DNA of 64,000 bases from Collimonas sp. OK607 (GCF_900111995.1 NZ_FOKF01000024.1:1-64000); one strand, 5' to 3'. Positions 43,615-55,630 are shown, counted from the first letter of the stretch. Notes: generated from the sequence alone by a model not told the origin. Numbers and translations: made by a program.

Positions 43615-45735
43615 TTATTTCTTCTTCGGGATGAACAGGTCGGTAATCGTGCCCAGGCCCATTTCAGCCGCAAACATCGGCGTCTCCGACAACGTCGGAT
43701 GGGCATGGATGGTAAGCGCCAGGTCTTCGAGGTCAGCACCCATTTCCATTGCCAACACGGTTTCCGCCAACAGCTCGCCAGCATTCACGCCAACGATACC
43801 GGCGCCGATGATGCGTTTTGTGGTCGGATCCCACAACAGCTTGGTCATGCCGTCGTCGCGGCCCATTGCCAGTGCACGGCCACTTGCCGCCCATGGGAAA
43901 TTCGCTTTTTCGAAAGGAATGCCTTTGGCTTTGGCTTCGGTTTCGGTCAGGCCCATCCAGGCGATTTCCGGATCGGTGTAAGCCACCGAAGGAATCGTCA
44001 TCGCATCGAATTCAACCTTGTGTCCAGCGATCACTTCAGCTGCAACCTTGGCTTCGTTGGTGGCTTTGTGTGCCAGCATTGGATCGCCGCAGATGTCGCC
44101 GATGGCAAAGATGTGCGAAACGTTGGTACGCTGTTGTTTGTCGGCCGGAATAAATCCGCGATCGTTGACGATCACGCCAGCTTTTTCGGCTGCAATTTCC
44201 TTGCCGTTAGGACGACGGCCTACGGCCACCAGCACCATATCGTACAGTTGCGGTTCCGGCGCTGCCGGCGAGCTGCTGTCGGCACCTTCAAACGTTGCGC
44301 GCAAACCTTCTTTCAAGGCTTCCAGCTTGGTGACCTTGGTTTTCAGGTAAATCGCTTCGTAGCGTTTTTCGATACGTTTTTGCAGCGGCTTGACAACGTC
44401 GCGGTCTGCCGCCGGAATCAAGCCGTCGGCAAATTCGACCACCGTTACCTTGGAACCGAGCGCGTCATACACACAAGCCATTTCCAGGCCGATGATGCCG
44501 CCGCCGATGACCAGCAGTTTCTTCGGAATCTGACGCAGTTCCAGCGCGCCGGTGGAGTCGATCAGACGCGGATCGTCGTATGGGAAACCGGGGATGCGGG
44601 CAACCGAAGAACCGGCAGCAATAATCGCATTCTTGAAACCGACCACTTTCGGGCCGTCGGCGGTTGCTACCGTGATCGTGTTGGCTGAGCTGAATTCACC
44701 CTTGCCGGTCAACACTTGCACTTTGCGCGCCTTGGACAACCCGCTCAGGCCGCCGGTCAATTTCTTGATGACGCTTTCTTTCCAGCCGCGCAAGGCATCG
44801 ATATCGATTTCCGGCGCCGACATCTTGACACCGAAATGCGCCATTTCTTCCGCTTCTGTAATCACCTTGGCTGCATGCAAGAGTGCTTTGGACGGAATAC
44901 AACCGACGTTCAGGCAGACCCCGCCGAGGCTAGGATAGCGCTCGATCATCACCACGCTCTGTCCCAGGTCGGCGGCGCGGAATGCAGCGGTATAACCGCC
45001 AGGACCGGCGCCCAGCACCATGGTGTCGCACTCGATATCGACCTTGCCTGCGAAACTGACGGCGGCGGGAGCCGCTACAGCAGGCGCTGCTGCCGGAGCA
45101 GGAGCCGTAGCGGGAGCCGCGGCTGCAGGCGCAGCAGGCGCTGCCCCGGCAGCACCGACAGTTTCCAGCAACACGATCAGCGAACCTTCGCTAACCTTGT
45201 CGCCGACCTTGACCTTGATTTCCTTGATCGTACCGGCCTGGCTCGATGGGATTTCCATGCTGGCCTTGTCCGATTCGACGGTAATCAGCGACTGGTCGAC
45301 CTTGACGCTGTCACCTACCTTGACCATCAATTCGATAACGTCGACTTCCTTGACATCGCCGATATCCGGCACTTTGATTTCGATCGTGCTGACGGCGCCA
45401 GTCGCTGCGGCTGGTGCAGCGGCAGCAGCCGGGGCGGCGGCAGCTGGCGCCGCAGCCTGTGCTGGTGCGGCAGCGGGCGCAGCAGATGCTGCAGCGCCGG
45501 CGGCTTCCAACACCAGAACCAGCGAACCTTCGCTAACCTTGTCGCCGACCTTGACCTTGATTTCCTTGATAATACCGGCCTGGCTGGAAGGAATCTCCAT
45601 GCTGGCCTTGTCGGACTCCACCGTGATCAGCGACTGATCGACCTTGACGGTATCGCCCACCTTGACCAGCAATTCAATGACTTCTACTTCTTTGACGTCG
45701 CCGATATCCGGGACCTTGACTTCAACCATACTCAT
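43615..45735 (-). CDS. lpdA: Dihydrolipoamide dehydrogenase with two N-terminal lipoyl domains
   Basis: A 706-residue E3 subunit. Two lipoyl domains (about residues 3-78 and 118-193), each with the lipoylated Lys in [10 protein letters not shown], are joined by Ala/Pro-rich linkers to a normal E3 core: FAD-binding [20 protein letters not shown], redox disulfide [19 protein letters not shown]-binding [20 protein letters not shown] and the C-terminal HAHPTLSE with the catalytic His. E3 reoxidises the lipoyl groups of E2. One fused lipoyl domain is common in betaproteobacteria; two is less usual. Linked with aceE and aceF. Confidence 0.94.
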   Translation of the reverse strand: MSMVEVKVPDIGDVKEVEVIELLVKVGDTVKVDQSLITVESDKASMEIPSSQAGIIKEIKVKVGDKVSEGSLVLVLEAAGAAASAAPAAAPAQAAAPAAAAPAAAAAPAAATGAVSTIEIKVPDIGDVKEVDVIELMVKVGDSVKVDQSLITVESDKASMEIPSSQAGTIKEIKVKVGDKVSEGSLIVLLETVGAAGAAPAAPAAAAPATAPAPAAAPAVAAPAAVSFAGKVDIECDTMVLGAGPGGYTAAFRAADLGQSVVMIERYPSLGGVCLNVGCIPSKALLHAAKVITEAEEMAHFGVKMSAPEIDIDALRGWKESVIKKLTGGLSGLSKARKVQVLTGKGEFSSANTITVATADGPKVVGFKNAIIAAGSSVARIPGFPYDDPRLIDSTGALELRQIPKKLLVIGGGIIGLEMACVYDALGSKVTVVEFADGLIPAADRDVVKPLQKRIEKRYEAIYLKTKVTKLEALKEGLRATFEGADSSSPAAPEPQLYDMVLVAVGRRPNGKEIAAEKAGVIVNDRGFIPADKQQRTNVSHIFAIGDICGDPMLAHKATNEAKVAAEVIAGHKVEFDAMTIPSVAYTDPEIAWMGLTETEAKAKGIPFEKANFPWAASGRALAMGRDDGMTKLLWDPTTKRIIGAGIVGVNAGELLAETVLAMEMGADLEDLALTIHAHPTLSETPMFAAEMGLGTITDLFIPKKK

Positions 45736-45826
45736 AGCGTTTGCTCCATGCTCGTTCCCCCGTCTGGAGGAAAAATGTGTGATGTAGTGTGATGCTGCGT
45801 GCTGTGCCCAGCGTGCCCTGCGCCGC

Positions 45827-46396
45827 CTAGGATTTCATTTCAAAACTGTGAATGCGCATCGGGGTGGCAGAGCTCTTATCGAATTCAACGCCGGCATGCA
45901 CCCCGACTTCGGCGATACGCTGTGCGCTGACATCCTGGTCGTAGACTGCATACATCGCGCCCAAGGCAAAATTGCGGCCACTGCCTATGCCCCAGAAACG
46001 ATCGAAACTGAACACTTCGCGATAGGAATACACACCGAAAATACCGTAAGGATTGGCAATCAAGGCAGTAATCTGCGATGACTCGTAGGGATCGTCTTCA
46101 TCCTCTTTGGTATTCAGGAAATACTGGTCCTTGAGGATGGTGTGCACCTTGGAAAAGGTCTCGAATACCTCATCGCGCGTATTCAGCTTGCAGTCTTCTC
46201 CCATGCCGGTCAGCAGCTTGCGCATCACCGGGAAATGGGCGGCGGTGCCGGCCAGCGTGATATACGATTCGCCAACCTGGAATATCTTGTTGTTGACCTC
46301 ATAAGCATGCGACAAACGGGTATCGCCGAACGTCACCAGCGAATCAGACGCAATCGCGATTTGCCCATTTTTTTTGACGACAACACAGGTAGTCAT
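45827..46396 (-). CDS. Betaproteobacterial proteasome homologue (Ntn hydrolase)
   Basis: A 189-residue HslV/20S-like protein. After removal of Met the N-terminal Thr would be exposed ([20 protein letters not shown]): Thr1 and Asp17 of the proteasome fold align, and a Lys in EVNNKIFQ is a good candidate for Lys33 with a three-residue insertion. The GTAAHFPVM segment fits the Gly-rich S1 region. It matches the BPH family described in betaproteobacteria, which forms double rings and has no known ATPase partner. ATG 46396 has GGAG at seven bases. It lies between aceF and lpdA, within the pyruvate dehydrogenase operon. Confidence 0.85.
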   Translation of the reverse strand: MTTCVVVKKNGQIAIASDSLVTFGDTRLSHAYEVNNKIFQVGESYITLAGTAAHFPVMRKLLTGMGEDCKLNTRDEVFETFSKVHTILKDQYFLNTKEDEDDPYESSQITALIANPYGIFGVYSYREVFSFDRFWGIGSGRNFALGAMYAVYDQDVSAQRIAEVGVHAGVEFDKSSATPMRIHSFEMKS

Positions 46397-46477
46397 AGTT
46401 GCTCTCCATCGGTATGCCAAATGACCGCAAGCGGCGCAAAAAAGAAAGAACAAGCTTTCAGTTTGCGCCGCCAGGCA

Positions 46478-47806
46478 TCACAACAATGTCTTGCGCATGT
46501 CGGCCAGCACTTCAGCCAGATAGACGCTAAAGCGTGCACCCATGGCACCGTCGACAACGCGATGATCGTAAGACAAAGAGGTAGGCATCATCAGGCGCGG
46601 CACGAATTGCTTGCCGTCCCAGACCGGTTTCATCGATGCCTTGGACAAGCCCAGGATCGCTACTTCAGGCGCATTGATGATTGGCGTGAATGCCGTACCG
46701 CCGATACCGCCCAATGAGGAAATCGTGAAAGTTGCACCTTGCATGTCGGCCGGCTTCAACTTGCCGTCGCGTGCCTGGGCAGACAATTCGCCCATTTCCA
46801 GAGCGATCTGGCTGATGCCCTTTTTGTCGGCATCCTTGATCACCGGTACCACCAGGCCGTTTGGCGTGTCGGCGGCAAAGCCGATGTTGTAGTACTGCTT
46901 GAGGATCAGGTTTTCACCCTTTGCATCGAGCGAGGAGTTGAATGCAGGGAATTTCTTCAGCGCAGCGACGCTGGCCTTGATCACGAACGCCAGCATGGTC
47001 AGCTTGACCGGCGACTTGGCCTTGGCAAAACTGTCATTGGCTTGCTTGCGGAATTCTTCCAGCTCGGTGATATCGGCTTCGTCGAATTGCGTGACGTGCG
47101 GGATCATGACCCAGTTGCGATGCAGGTTCGGGCCGCTGAGCTTCTTGATGCGCGACAACGGCAACAACTCGGTCGGACCTTGCTTGCTGAAATCCAGCGA
47201 TGGCCATGCCAGCAGATCCAGTCCGACGCCGCTACCGCCCTTGCTGCTCGAAGCAACTGCGCTACCGCTGGCGGCACCAGAGATCACGCCCTTGACGTAG
47301 TTCTGTACATCTTCGTGGGTGATGCGGGCCTTGATGCCGGTGCCGGCAACGCGGCTCAGGTCAACGCCCAGTTCACGCGCAAATTTGCGCACCGATGGCG
47401 ATGCATGCGGAATGCTGCCGCTGGCATGGACCGGTGCTGCCGGAGCTGGTGCCGCTACCGGAGCAGGTGCAGCTACTACTGCAGGTGCCGGAGCCGGAGC
47501 TGCCGCCGTCGGCGCTGCTGCTGGTGCGGCAGCCGGAGCGCTGGCTGGCGCCGGCGCTGCTGCAGCTGCATCGACTTCAAGTACCAGCACCAAAGTGCCT
47601 TCCTTGACCTTGTCGCCCAGCTTGACTTTCAATTCCTTGATCACACCCGCATGACTGGACGGGATTTCCATGCTGGCCTTGTCGGATTCGACCGTGATCA
47701 GCGATTGATCAACCTTTACCGTGTCACCGACCTTGACCATCAATTCAATGACTTCAACTTCACTGACGTCGCCGATATCCGGGACTTTGACTTCCACCAT
47801 ACTCAT
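46478..47806 (-). CDS. aceF: Pyruvate dehydrogenase E2, dihydrolipoyl acetyltransferase
   Basis: A 442-residue E2. One lipoyl domain (residues 3-78, [10 protein letters not shown]), a long Ala/Pro linker, a peripheral subunit-binding domain (SPSVRKFARELGVDLSRVAG), and the catalytic domain ending in SYDHRVVDGAMGA with the catalytic His. It passes acetyl groups from E1 to CoA and forms the core of the complex. It has one lipoyl domain, where E. coli has three; two more are on E3 in this operon. Nearly identical start ([14 protein letters not shown]) to LpdA. Confidence 0.95.
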   Translation of the reverse strand: MSMVEVKVPDIGDVSEVEVIELMVKVGDTVKVDQSLITVESDKASMEIPSSHAGVIKELKVKLGDKVKEGTLVLVLEVDAAAAAPAPASAPAAAPAAAPTAAAPAPAPAVVAAPAPVAAPAPAAPVHASGSIPHASPSVRKFARELGVDLSRVAGTGIKARITHEDVQNYVKGVISGAASGSAVASSSKGGSGVGLDLLAWPSLDFSKQGPTELLPLSRIKKLSGPNLHRNWVMIPHVTQFDEADITELEEFRKQANDSFAKAKSPVKLTMLAFVIKASVAALKKFPAFNSSLDAKGENLILKQYYNIGFAADTPNGLVVPVIKDADKKGISQIALEMGELSAQARDGKLKPADMQGATFTISSLGGIGGTAFTPIINAPEVAILGLSKASMKPVWDGKQFVPRLMMPTSLSYDHRVVDGAMGARFSVYLAEVLADMRKTLL

Positions 47807-47877
47807 CGCTTAGCTCCAATTATTCTGCCCGCTGTGAAGTACTCGCCAGCACTTCACAGTCGTGGAAATTTGTTTTC

Positions 47878-47949
47878 GTAGGGTGGGCACCCGTGCCCAC
47901 GCGGATGCACTGCTGCAGCTACCGCGTGGGCACGGCGTGCCCACCCTAC
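47878..47949. repeat. REP-like palindrome pair (copies 9 and 10)
   Basis: Inverted copies at 47878-47903 (loop CC) and 47924-47949 (loop GGC), in the 151-base gap between aceE and aceF. Being transcribed, the pair could fold in the aceE-aceF message. Confidence 0.85.
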
Positions 47950-47957
47950 CAAACCGG

Positions 47958-50654
<2,697 letters not shown>

Positions 50655-51117
50655 GCTGAGTCTCCTGAATTTGTGCGCCTGTCCAATTTAACATCGGATT
50701 AGCGGGTTGGGTCGCAAGCATCTACGTCACTTCGTAGACGGACGCCAAATTCTAACAGGAGTTTTTTCCATTTCCAAATAGCGATATTTGATTTCATAAT
50801 ATGAAAATATGCTGCATAGCAAGACAAAATACTATGGGAAATCGGGGCTTATTAGCTTTTTCATTGCGTCGAAAAGCTGAATTCCAGCTTAAAACACCGT
50901 ACTGCAGTGCAGCAATAGTTACATATTGATATCGATAAAATCTGACTTATAGCTAATTCGATATAACAACTACCGTAAATCTAAGTAAAAAAGCGCTGAC
51001 CCGGAAGGAAGCAGCGCTTTTTTATCATCGGTAGGGCGGGCAAGTTTTTTTGCCCACGCGGTGCCGAAATGAGCAAGATGGCGGATTTGACGTTATGCGT
51101 GGGTACAAGTACTCACT
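50655..51117. other. AT-rich promoter region of aceE, then terminator and repeats
   Basis: 50655-50980 is clearly more AT-rich than the genes and should carry the aceE promoter. It contains a perfect dyad TTTCATA-A-TATGAAA (50792-50806), a possible operator. 50987-51023 is the plsY terminator, and 51031-51121 holds two REP-like copies. No gene was seen. Confidence 0.6.
50987..51023. terminator. Terminator after plsY
   Basis: Perfect 12-base stem AAAAAAGCGCTG/CAGCGCTTTTTT around a 13-base loop. Serves minus-strand transcripts coming from plsY, and is symmetrical enough to work in both directions. Confidence 0.88.
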
Positions 51118-51121
51118 CTAC
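51031..51121. repeat. REP-like palindrome pair (copies 11 and 12)
   Basis: A copy with modified stem (GTAGGGCGGGCA, T-rich loop, TGCCCACGCG) at 51031-51060 and a degenerate inverted partner at 51097-51121 that runs into the plsY stop codon. Confidence 0.75.
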
Positions 51122-51738
51122 GCCGCCTTGCCGCCCTTCTTCTTGGCGCCGATACGGCTTTCTTTGCCGGCCAGTAAATTGCCGATGTTTTTGGCATGGC
51201 GATAGATCAGCAAGGCGCTCATGACGACAATTGCCAGCAAAATCATGTCCGGCCCTTCCATCAAGGCATAGAAGAATGGCGCGAAGACGCTGGCAATCAA
51301 GGCCGCCAGCGAGGAATAGCGAAACGCATAGGCTACGATCATCCAGGTCGCGATGGTCGCCAGACCCAGCCAGAGGCTGATGCCAATCAGGATGCCGAGC
51401 AAGGTGGCCACACCTTTGCCGCCGGCAAAACGGAAGAAGACTGGCCACAGATGTCCCAAAAATACTGCTACGGCGGCCAGCGCAACGGCGCCATCGCCCA
51501 AGCCGAATTGCGGCCCGTATTTTTGTGTCAGCCACACCGCCAGCCAACCCTTGAAACCATCGCCGAGCAAAGTCAGGGCCGCCGCGGTTTTATTCCCGCT
51601 ACGCAGGACATTGGTGGCGCCGGGATTATTCGAGCCGTAGGTACGCGGATCTCCCAGCCCGAATACCTTGCTGGTGATGATGCCGAACGATACCGAACCG
51701 ATCAGGTAGGCGGCAAGCGCGAATAACAATATGTACAT
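51118..51738 (-). CDS. plsY: Glycerol-3-phosphate acyltransferase PlsY
   Basis: A 206-residue inner-membrane acyltransferase. The signature [16 protein letters not shown] (residues about 36-51) and [10 protein letters not shown] are present, with about five membrane segments. It transfers acyl groups from acyl-phosphate to glycerol-3-phosphate, the first step of phospholipid synthesis. The C-terminus is lysine-rich ([10 protein letters not shown]). Confidence 0.94.
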   Translation of the reverse strand: MYILLFALAAYLIGSVSFGIITSKVFGLGDPRTYGSNNPGATNVLRSGNKTAAALTLLGDGFKGWLAVWLTQKYGPQFGLGDGAVALAAVAVFLGHLWPVFFRFAGGKGVATLLGILIGISLWLGLATIATWMIVAYAFRYSSLAALIASVFAPFFYALMEGPDMILLAIVVMSALLIYRHAKNIGNLLAGKESRIGAKKKGGKAA

Positions 51739-51799
51739 GCGTGTCTCTTTCTTTTGTATTTGGTTGATTCAGGTTTGGCGCTTATTCGGTTTATCCGGT

Positions 51800-52285
51800 T
51801 TATTCGTCCAGCCCACACTGGACCGCTTTTGCTTGCAACAGATCCGCCACGCTTTGCGGCGCCATGCCGATCAGGTAACCACGCCTGCCACCGTTAATAT
51901 ATATCTTCTGCAAGGCCAGGATGCTTTCTTCTATATAGACCGGTAGCACCTTACGGGTAGCGAACGGCGAAGTACCGCCGATCAGGTAGCCGGAATGGCG
52001 GTTCGCCACCTCCGGTTTGCAAGGTTCGACCGACTTGCAGCCGATTTGCCGCGCCAGGTTCTTGGTCGACACCTTGCGGTCGCCATGCATCAGGATGATC
52101 AGGGGCTTGGCCGCCTCATCCTGCATCACCAGCGTCTTCACAACCGCATGTTCGTCCACGCCTAATGCGCGCGCCGATACCGTGGTGCCGCCATGTTCCT
52201 CATATGCATAGGGATGCTCGGAAAAGACCGCTCCGTGCTTGCGCAAGAATTGCGTCGCCGGGGTCTCTGAAATATGTTTTGTCAT
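51800..52285 (-). CDS. ybaK: YbaK/EbsC-type Cys-tRNA(Pro) deacylase
   Basis: A 161-residue editing-domain protein. Typical segments: TPATQFLRKHGAVFSEHPY, GVDEHAVVKTLVMQDE and NRHSGYLIGGTSPFATRK, the last with the conserved GGxSPFG-like loop. YbaK removes cysteine from mischarged tRNA(Pro). It lies 61 bases upstream of plsY in the same direction. Confidence 0.88.
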   Translation of the reverse strand: MTKHISETPATQFLRKHGAVFSEHPYAYEEHGGTTVSARALGVDEHAVVKTLVMQDEAAKPLIILMHGDRKVSTKNLARQIGCKSVEPCKPEVANRHSGYLIGGTSPFATRKVLPVYIEESILALQKIYINGGRRGYLIGMAPQSVADLLQAKAVQCGLDE

Positions 52286-52439
52286 ACCGGGTATTTGAAC
52301 GCAGCGCCCTGTGTCTGAGCGTCTGCTGGCAAATCATGTTTTCGTTCGTAAAACTTGACGCAGCGACAATCCCTGCCGCTGATCCACGCTGGTCGGGCTG
52401 ACCACGGCGTTTAACATGTTTAACTAACGTGTTTAACGG

Positions 52440-52631
52440 TTAAGGCTGTTTTGGCTCGTCGGAAGCCGGTTCACCGGTAGCCGGCAGTTCGGACTCTGCC
52501 GCATCTTCTACGTCAACCTCAACTTCGGTGGAAGAACCTTTCTCCGCCTTACGCTTCAGCTTTTCTTCCTTCTTTTTTTTCTTCTCTAACTCTTTTTGCC
52601 GTTTTTCATACTGAAAATTCGTTTTTGCCAA
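52440..52631 (-). CDS. Small conserved lysine-rich protein
   Basis: A 63-residue protein of a kind common in Burkholderiales. A charged, probably helical segment (NFQYEKRQKELEKKKKKEEK) is followed by an acidic, Pro/Ser-rich tail. The start codon is TTG (52631), with a run of Gs at suitable distance upstream, and this start matches the usual MAKxNFQYEKRQKEL beginning. Function unknown; nucleic-acid or ribosome binding is possible from the charge. Confidence 0.7.
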   Translation of the reverse strand: MAKTNFQYEKRQKELEKKKKKEEKLKRKAEKGSSTEVEVDVEDAAESELPATGEPASDEPKQP

Positions 52632-52741
52632 TTGCGCCCCCTAAATAGACTCTTGAATAGATGTATTACAGGATACAGGAGAATAATTGGGAAGATGCAG
52701 AATTCAATTTAATGGGGACGATCAAAATAATTATTAAAACA

Positions 52742-53680
52742 TTAACCACGCGGATGATGCGCTGCATGCAGTGCCTTCAAACGTTCACGCGCCACATGGG
52801 TATAAATTTGGGTCGTTGATATATCGGCATGCCCCAACAGTAATTGCACCACCCGTAAATCCGCACCGTGATTCAGCAGATGAGTAGCGAAGGCATGCCG
52901 CAAGGTATGCGGCGACAACGGCGCATTGATGGCGGCCTTGAGTGCGTATTTCTTGATCAAGGTCCAGAACATCTGGCGCGTCATGGCGCCGCCACGAGCT
53001 GTCACGAACAACGCATCATCCATCTGCCCGTCCATGATCTGGCCGCGCGCATCCTTCAGGAAGCGCACAATCCAGTTCCGCGCTTCCTCGCCGAACGGCA
53101 GCAGGCGCGTTTTATTACCCTTGCCGGTAATCCGCAGCACGCCTTCGTTCATGCCGACTTCCAGCGTTTTCAGCAACACCAGCTCCGATACCCGCAAGCC
53201 GCTGGCATACATCAGCTCCAGCATGGTGCGGTCACGCAGGCCGAGCGGCGTCGCAACATCGGGCGCTGCCAGCAAAGCTTCAACCTGGGCTTCGGACAAG
53301 ATCTTGGGAAAACGCGGCGCTTGCTTGGCAGAGCGCAAATGCAGGCAAGGATCGACACTGATACGGCTTTGCCGCAATGCCAGCAGATAGAACCGCTTGA
53401 GTACCGCCAGACGGCGGTTCGAGGAGGTCGCCTTGCTGCTCTCATGCTTAGCCAGGAAATACGCGTTCAGATCGCCGGCATGGATAGCAAACAAGGTCTT
53501 GCCATCTGGTTGCGCCTGCAACCACAAAGCGAACAGCGTCATGTCGCGCCGATAGGCTTCAAGCGAATTCTTGGCAAGGCCGTCTTCCAGCCACAAGCTG
53601 TCGCAAAACTCGTCGATCGCGGTTTGATGTTCGGTGCTTAATGCCGGTTTCGCTAGTGTTTCAGCTTTGGACCTTCTCAC
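52742..53680 (-). CDS. xerD: Site-specific tyrosine recombinase XerD
   Basis: A 312-residue tyrosine recombinase. Catalytic residues visible: Arg in ASGLRVSELV, HTLRHAFATHLLNHGADLRV, the second His in LLLGHADISTTQIYTHV and the nucleophile Tyr in QIYTHV. Length and the C-terminal motif fit XerD, which acts with XerC at dif to resolve chromosome dimers. The start is GTG 53680, overlapping the ogt stop (GTGA), so the two genes are coupled. Confidence 0.92.
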   Translation of the reverse strand: MRRSKAETLAKPALSTEHQTAIDEFCDSLWLEDGLAKNSLEAYRRDMTLFALWLQAQPDGKTLFAIHAGDLNAYFLAKHESSKATSSNRRLAVLKRFYLLALRQSRISVDPCLHLRSAKQAPRFPKILSEAQVEALLAAPDVATPLGLRDRTMLELMYASGLRVSELVLLKTLEVGMNEGVLRITGKGNKTRLLPFGEEARNWIVRFLKDARGQIMDGQMDDALFVTARGGAMTRQMFWTLIKKYALKAAINAPLSPHTLRHAFATHLLNHGADLRVVQLLLGHADISTTQIYTHVARERLKALHAAHHPRG

Positions 53681-54210
53681 AAGCCGACCACGCCTTCATG
53701 CTCCAGCAACCAGCGTTTGACGCGCAGATGGAAGCCATCCTCGTCATCGTGATGAGAAAAGCCGCCCAAGCCGCCAGCCGCGGTCACCCGATGGCAGGGA
53801 ATCACCAACGGAAACCAGTTGGCTCCGCATGCCTGCCCGACCGCGCGTGGCGCCGACTCTATCAGTTTGGCAACCTGGCCATAAGTGAGTACCTCCCCAC
53901 GCGGTATTGCGGCAATCGCCTTCCACACTCTGTGCTGGAAAGCGGTGCCTAGCGGCGCCAGGGGAAGGTTGAAGCGGAAGTCGGGCTGTTCCAGATAACG
54001 ACAGATCTGCTTGACTGCGCGTTCGGCTAACGCATCGGTGGCGTCTTTTTCGTGAAATGAGGGAGGTAGATAGACCAATTCCTGCAGCAAGCCGGCATCA
54101 GTGCGTATGCCCATCGCACCGAAAGGCGCGGCGACCACGGCCGTGAAGTGCTGCGCAGGAAGCTGGCCGCCGGCGGCGCGCTTTAGTGGACTATCTGAGA
54201 TTATATTCAT
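53677..54210 (-). CDS. ogt: Methylated-DNA-protein cysteine methyltransferase
   Basis: A 177-residue O6-alkylguanine-DNA alkyltransferase. The acceptor Cys is in VIPCHRVTAAGGLGGFS, preceded by the helix-turn-helix segment GEVLTYGQVAKLIESAPRAVGQACGAN. It repairs O6-methylguanine and is used up in the reaction. No Ada N-terminal domain, so it is the constitutive Ogt form. Coupled to xerD downstream. Confidence 0.93.
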   Translation of the reverse strand: MNIISDSPLKRAAGGQLPAQHFTAVVAAPFGAMGIRTDAGLLQELVYLPPSFHEKDATDALAERAVKQICRYLEQPDFRFNLPLAPLGTAFQHRVWKAIAAIPRGEVLTYGQVAKLIESAPRAVGQACGANWFPLVIPCHRVTAAGGLGGFSHHDDEDGFHLRVKRWLLEHEGVVGL

Positions 54211-54221
54211 ACTGCTAGCAT

Positions 54222-54253
54222 AAAATAAAAAAGGCGCATCTGTCGATGCGCCT
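54222..54253 (-). terminator. Orphan intrinsic terminator
   Basis: Perfect 9-base stem AGGCGCATC/GATGCGCCT, four-base loop, followed on the minus strand by an 11-base A/T tract (TTTTTTATTTT). Its polarity is for a minus-strand transcript beginning to the right, where no standard gene exists. Confidence 0.8.
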
Positions 54254-54367
54254 CAAATTACTTCGTATGCACTCCCGGCTGTTTAGACAGCTTCATTCGG
54301 AATGCAAGGTCTCCTCAGTATCCCCGGTATCAATACCGTTCTTATGCACCACCACCTACAATCCCGT

Positions 54368-54442
54368 TTATTCAACCTGGTTGGCAATTGCTTTTAACCG
54401 CTTCTGCCAGACGCTTAAAAAAATCTGAATTCTGTGCCACAT
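54368..54442 (-). CDS. Candidate 24-codon small ORF
   Basis: Encodes MWHRIQIFLSVWQKRLKAIA followed by four residues (NQVE). ATG 54442 has a purine-rich GGAAAA about eight bases before it. The peptide is amphipathic and basic. A second GTG-start ORF of 20 codons (54293-54355) follows, and then the orphan terminator. Supported only by position and start signals; not recognised. Confidence 0.25.
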   Translation of the reverse strand: MWHRIQIFLSVWQKRLKAIANQVE

Positions 54443-54732
54443 AACTACTGTTTTCCGGAAACCGAAATCCGGTTCAATTTGCTGCTTTTAAGTCCTGCAA
54501 TGTCAAATTGTGGTCGCACTGTAACAGGTGTTACGCTGATTTAACAAATAATTTATATGAATCATTTTGACTAAACAACATAGATTTTCACTAAACCATT
54601 ATCAAATAAACACTTATTCACATTCACAAATTTCCCTGTGGAAATTTATATCGCCGCCCTCTCCTTAAAATTATGCAAGATGGTTCGGCATGTCTACAAT
54701 CGAGCCAACTTTCTTACAATATCTACCACTCC

Positions 54733-55626
54733 ATGTATATCGTCAACCTGCTGTTTCCGGATTTCTCGCTGATACTGCTGGGAGCGATCTTGCACCGCAT
54801 TAGCAACTGGGGGACTGAATTCTGGACCGGGGCGGAGAAACTGGTGTATTTCCTGCTCTTCCCCGCTTTGCTCTTTTACTCCACTGCGCGCACCCCGCTC
54901 AGCTTCGACACCAGCGGCAAGATGCTGATGGTCGGCATGTGCGCACTGCTCGGCGCCGTCATGCTTACCTGGCTGGGTAAGCCGTGGATCAAGGCAGCGT
55001 CTATGGATTATGAATCCGGCATGCAAACCGCCTATCGTTTCAATTCGTATATGGCATTGGCCCTGGCGGCCCGGCTGGGCGGCGAGCAAGCCACCGGCAT
55101 GATGGCAATGCTGATCGGCTTTGGCGTGCCTTTATGCAACCTGGCGGCGGTCCATGCCCTGGCGCATAAAAGTGGCGGCTTGTTCAAGGAGCTGGCGCGC
55201 AATCCCTTGCTGATCGCCACCGCTTGCGGACTCTTGTATAGCCTGTCCGGCTTGCCGATGCCGGAAGTGGCGGGAGCGGTCTTGTCGCGACTCGGCAACT
55301 CCGCTCTGGCGCTGGGCCTGCTGCTGGTTGGAGCGGGCCTGCGCCTGAGCGGCGCGCATCGTGCCAAAGCGCTGACCGGGTACTTCCTGGCGATCAAGCT
55401 ACTGGCGGTGCCGACCATGGCCTGGCTGCTGGGACAGTGGCTGGGACTGGCGCCGTCGCAACTACAGATCGTCGTGCTGTTTTGCGCATTGCCGACCGCG
55501 TCCAGCGCCTACATTCTGGCGGCCAGGATGGGTGGCAACGGCCCTTTGGTAGCGTTCATGATTTCTGCCGGCACCATGCTGTCGGCGCTGACCTTGCCGT
55601 TCTGGCTGTGGGTCTTGCAGCACTAA
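54733..55626 (+). CDS. AEC family transporter
   Basis: A 297-residue auxin-efflux-carrier family protein with about ten membrane segments (starts MYIVNLLFPDFSLILLG). Bacterial members carry malate, malonate or other organic acids. The conserved VGAGLRLSG and ALPTASSAYILAARMGGN segments of the second half are present. ATG 54733 was chosen over an upstream ATG at 54673 because it coincides with the family N-terminus. Substrate unknown. Confidence 0.83.
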   Translation: MYIVNLLFPDFSLILLGAILHRISNWGTEFWTGAEKLVYFLLFPALLFYSTARTPLSFDTSGKMLMVGMCALLGAVMLTWLGKPWIKAASMDYESGMQTAYRFNSYMALALAARLGGEQATGMMAMLIGFGVPLCNLAAVHALAHKSGGLFKELARNPLLIATACGLLYSLSGLPMPEVAGAVLSRLGNSALALGLLLVGAGLRLSGAHRAKALTGYFLAIKLLAVPTMAWLLGQWLGLAPSQLQIVVLFCALPTASSAYILAARMGGNGPLVAFMISAGTMLSALTLPFWLWVLQH

Positions 55627-55630
55627 ACCA

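Larger units (their letters stand above)
54211..54732. other. Intergenic region with an orphan minus-strand terminator
   Basis: 522 bases between ogt (minus) and the AEC transporter (plus). The right half (54480-54660) is AT-rich and should contain promoters. The left part holds a terminator aimed leftward at 54222-54253 with no recognised gene feeding it, and two short minus-strand ORFs (54368-54442, 54293-54355). A small transcript on the minus strand, coding or not, is the likely explanation. Confidence 0.5.

Noticed and set aside
45827-46396. Assignment as HslV
   Set aside because: Sequence past the N-terminus differs from HslV, there is no hslU next to it, and the position in the PDH operon matches the BPH family.
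54246-54428. Plus-strand open frame of 60 codons in the ogt-AEC gap
   Set aside because: Its start lies inside the arm of the terminator hairpin, no ribosome binding site is present, and the opposite strand gives a better account of the region.
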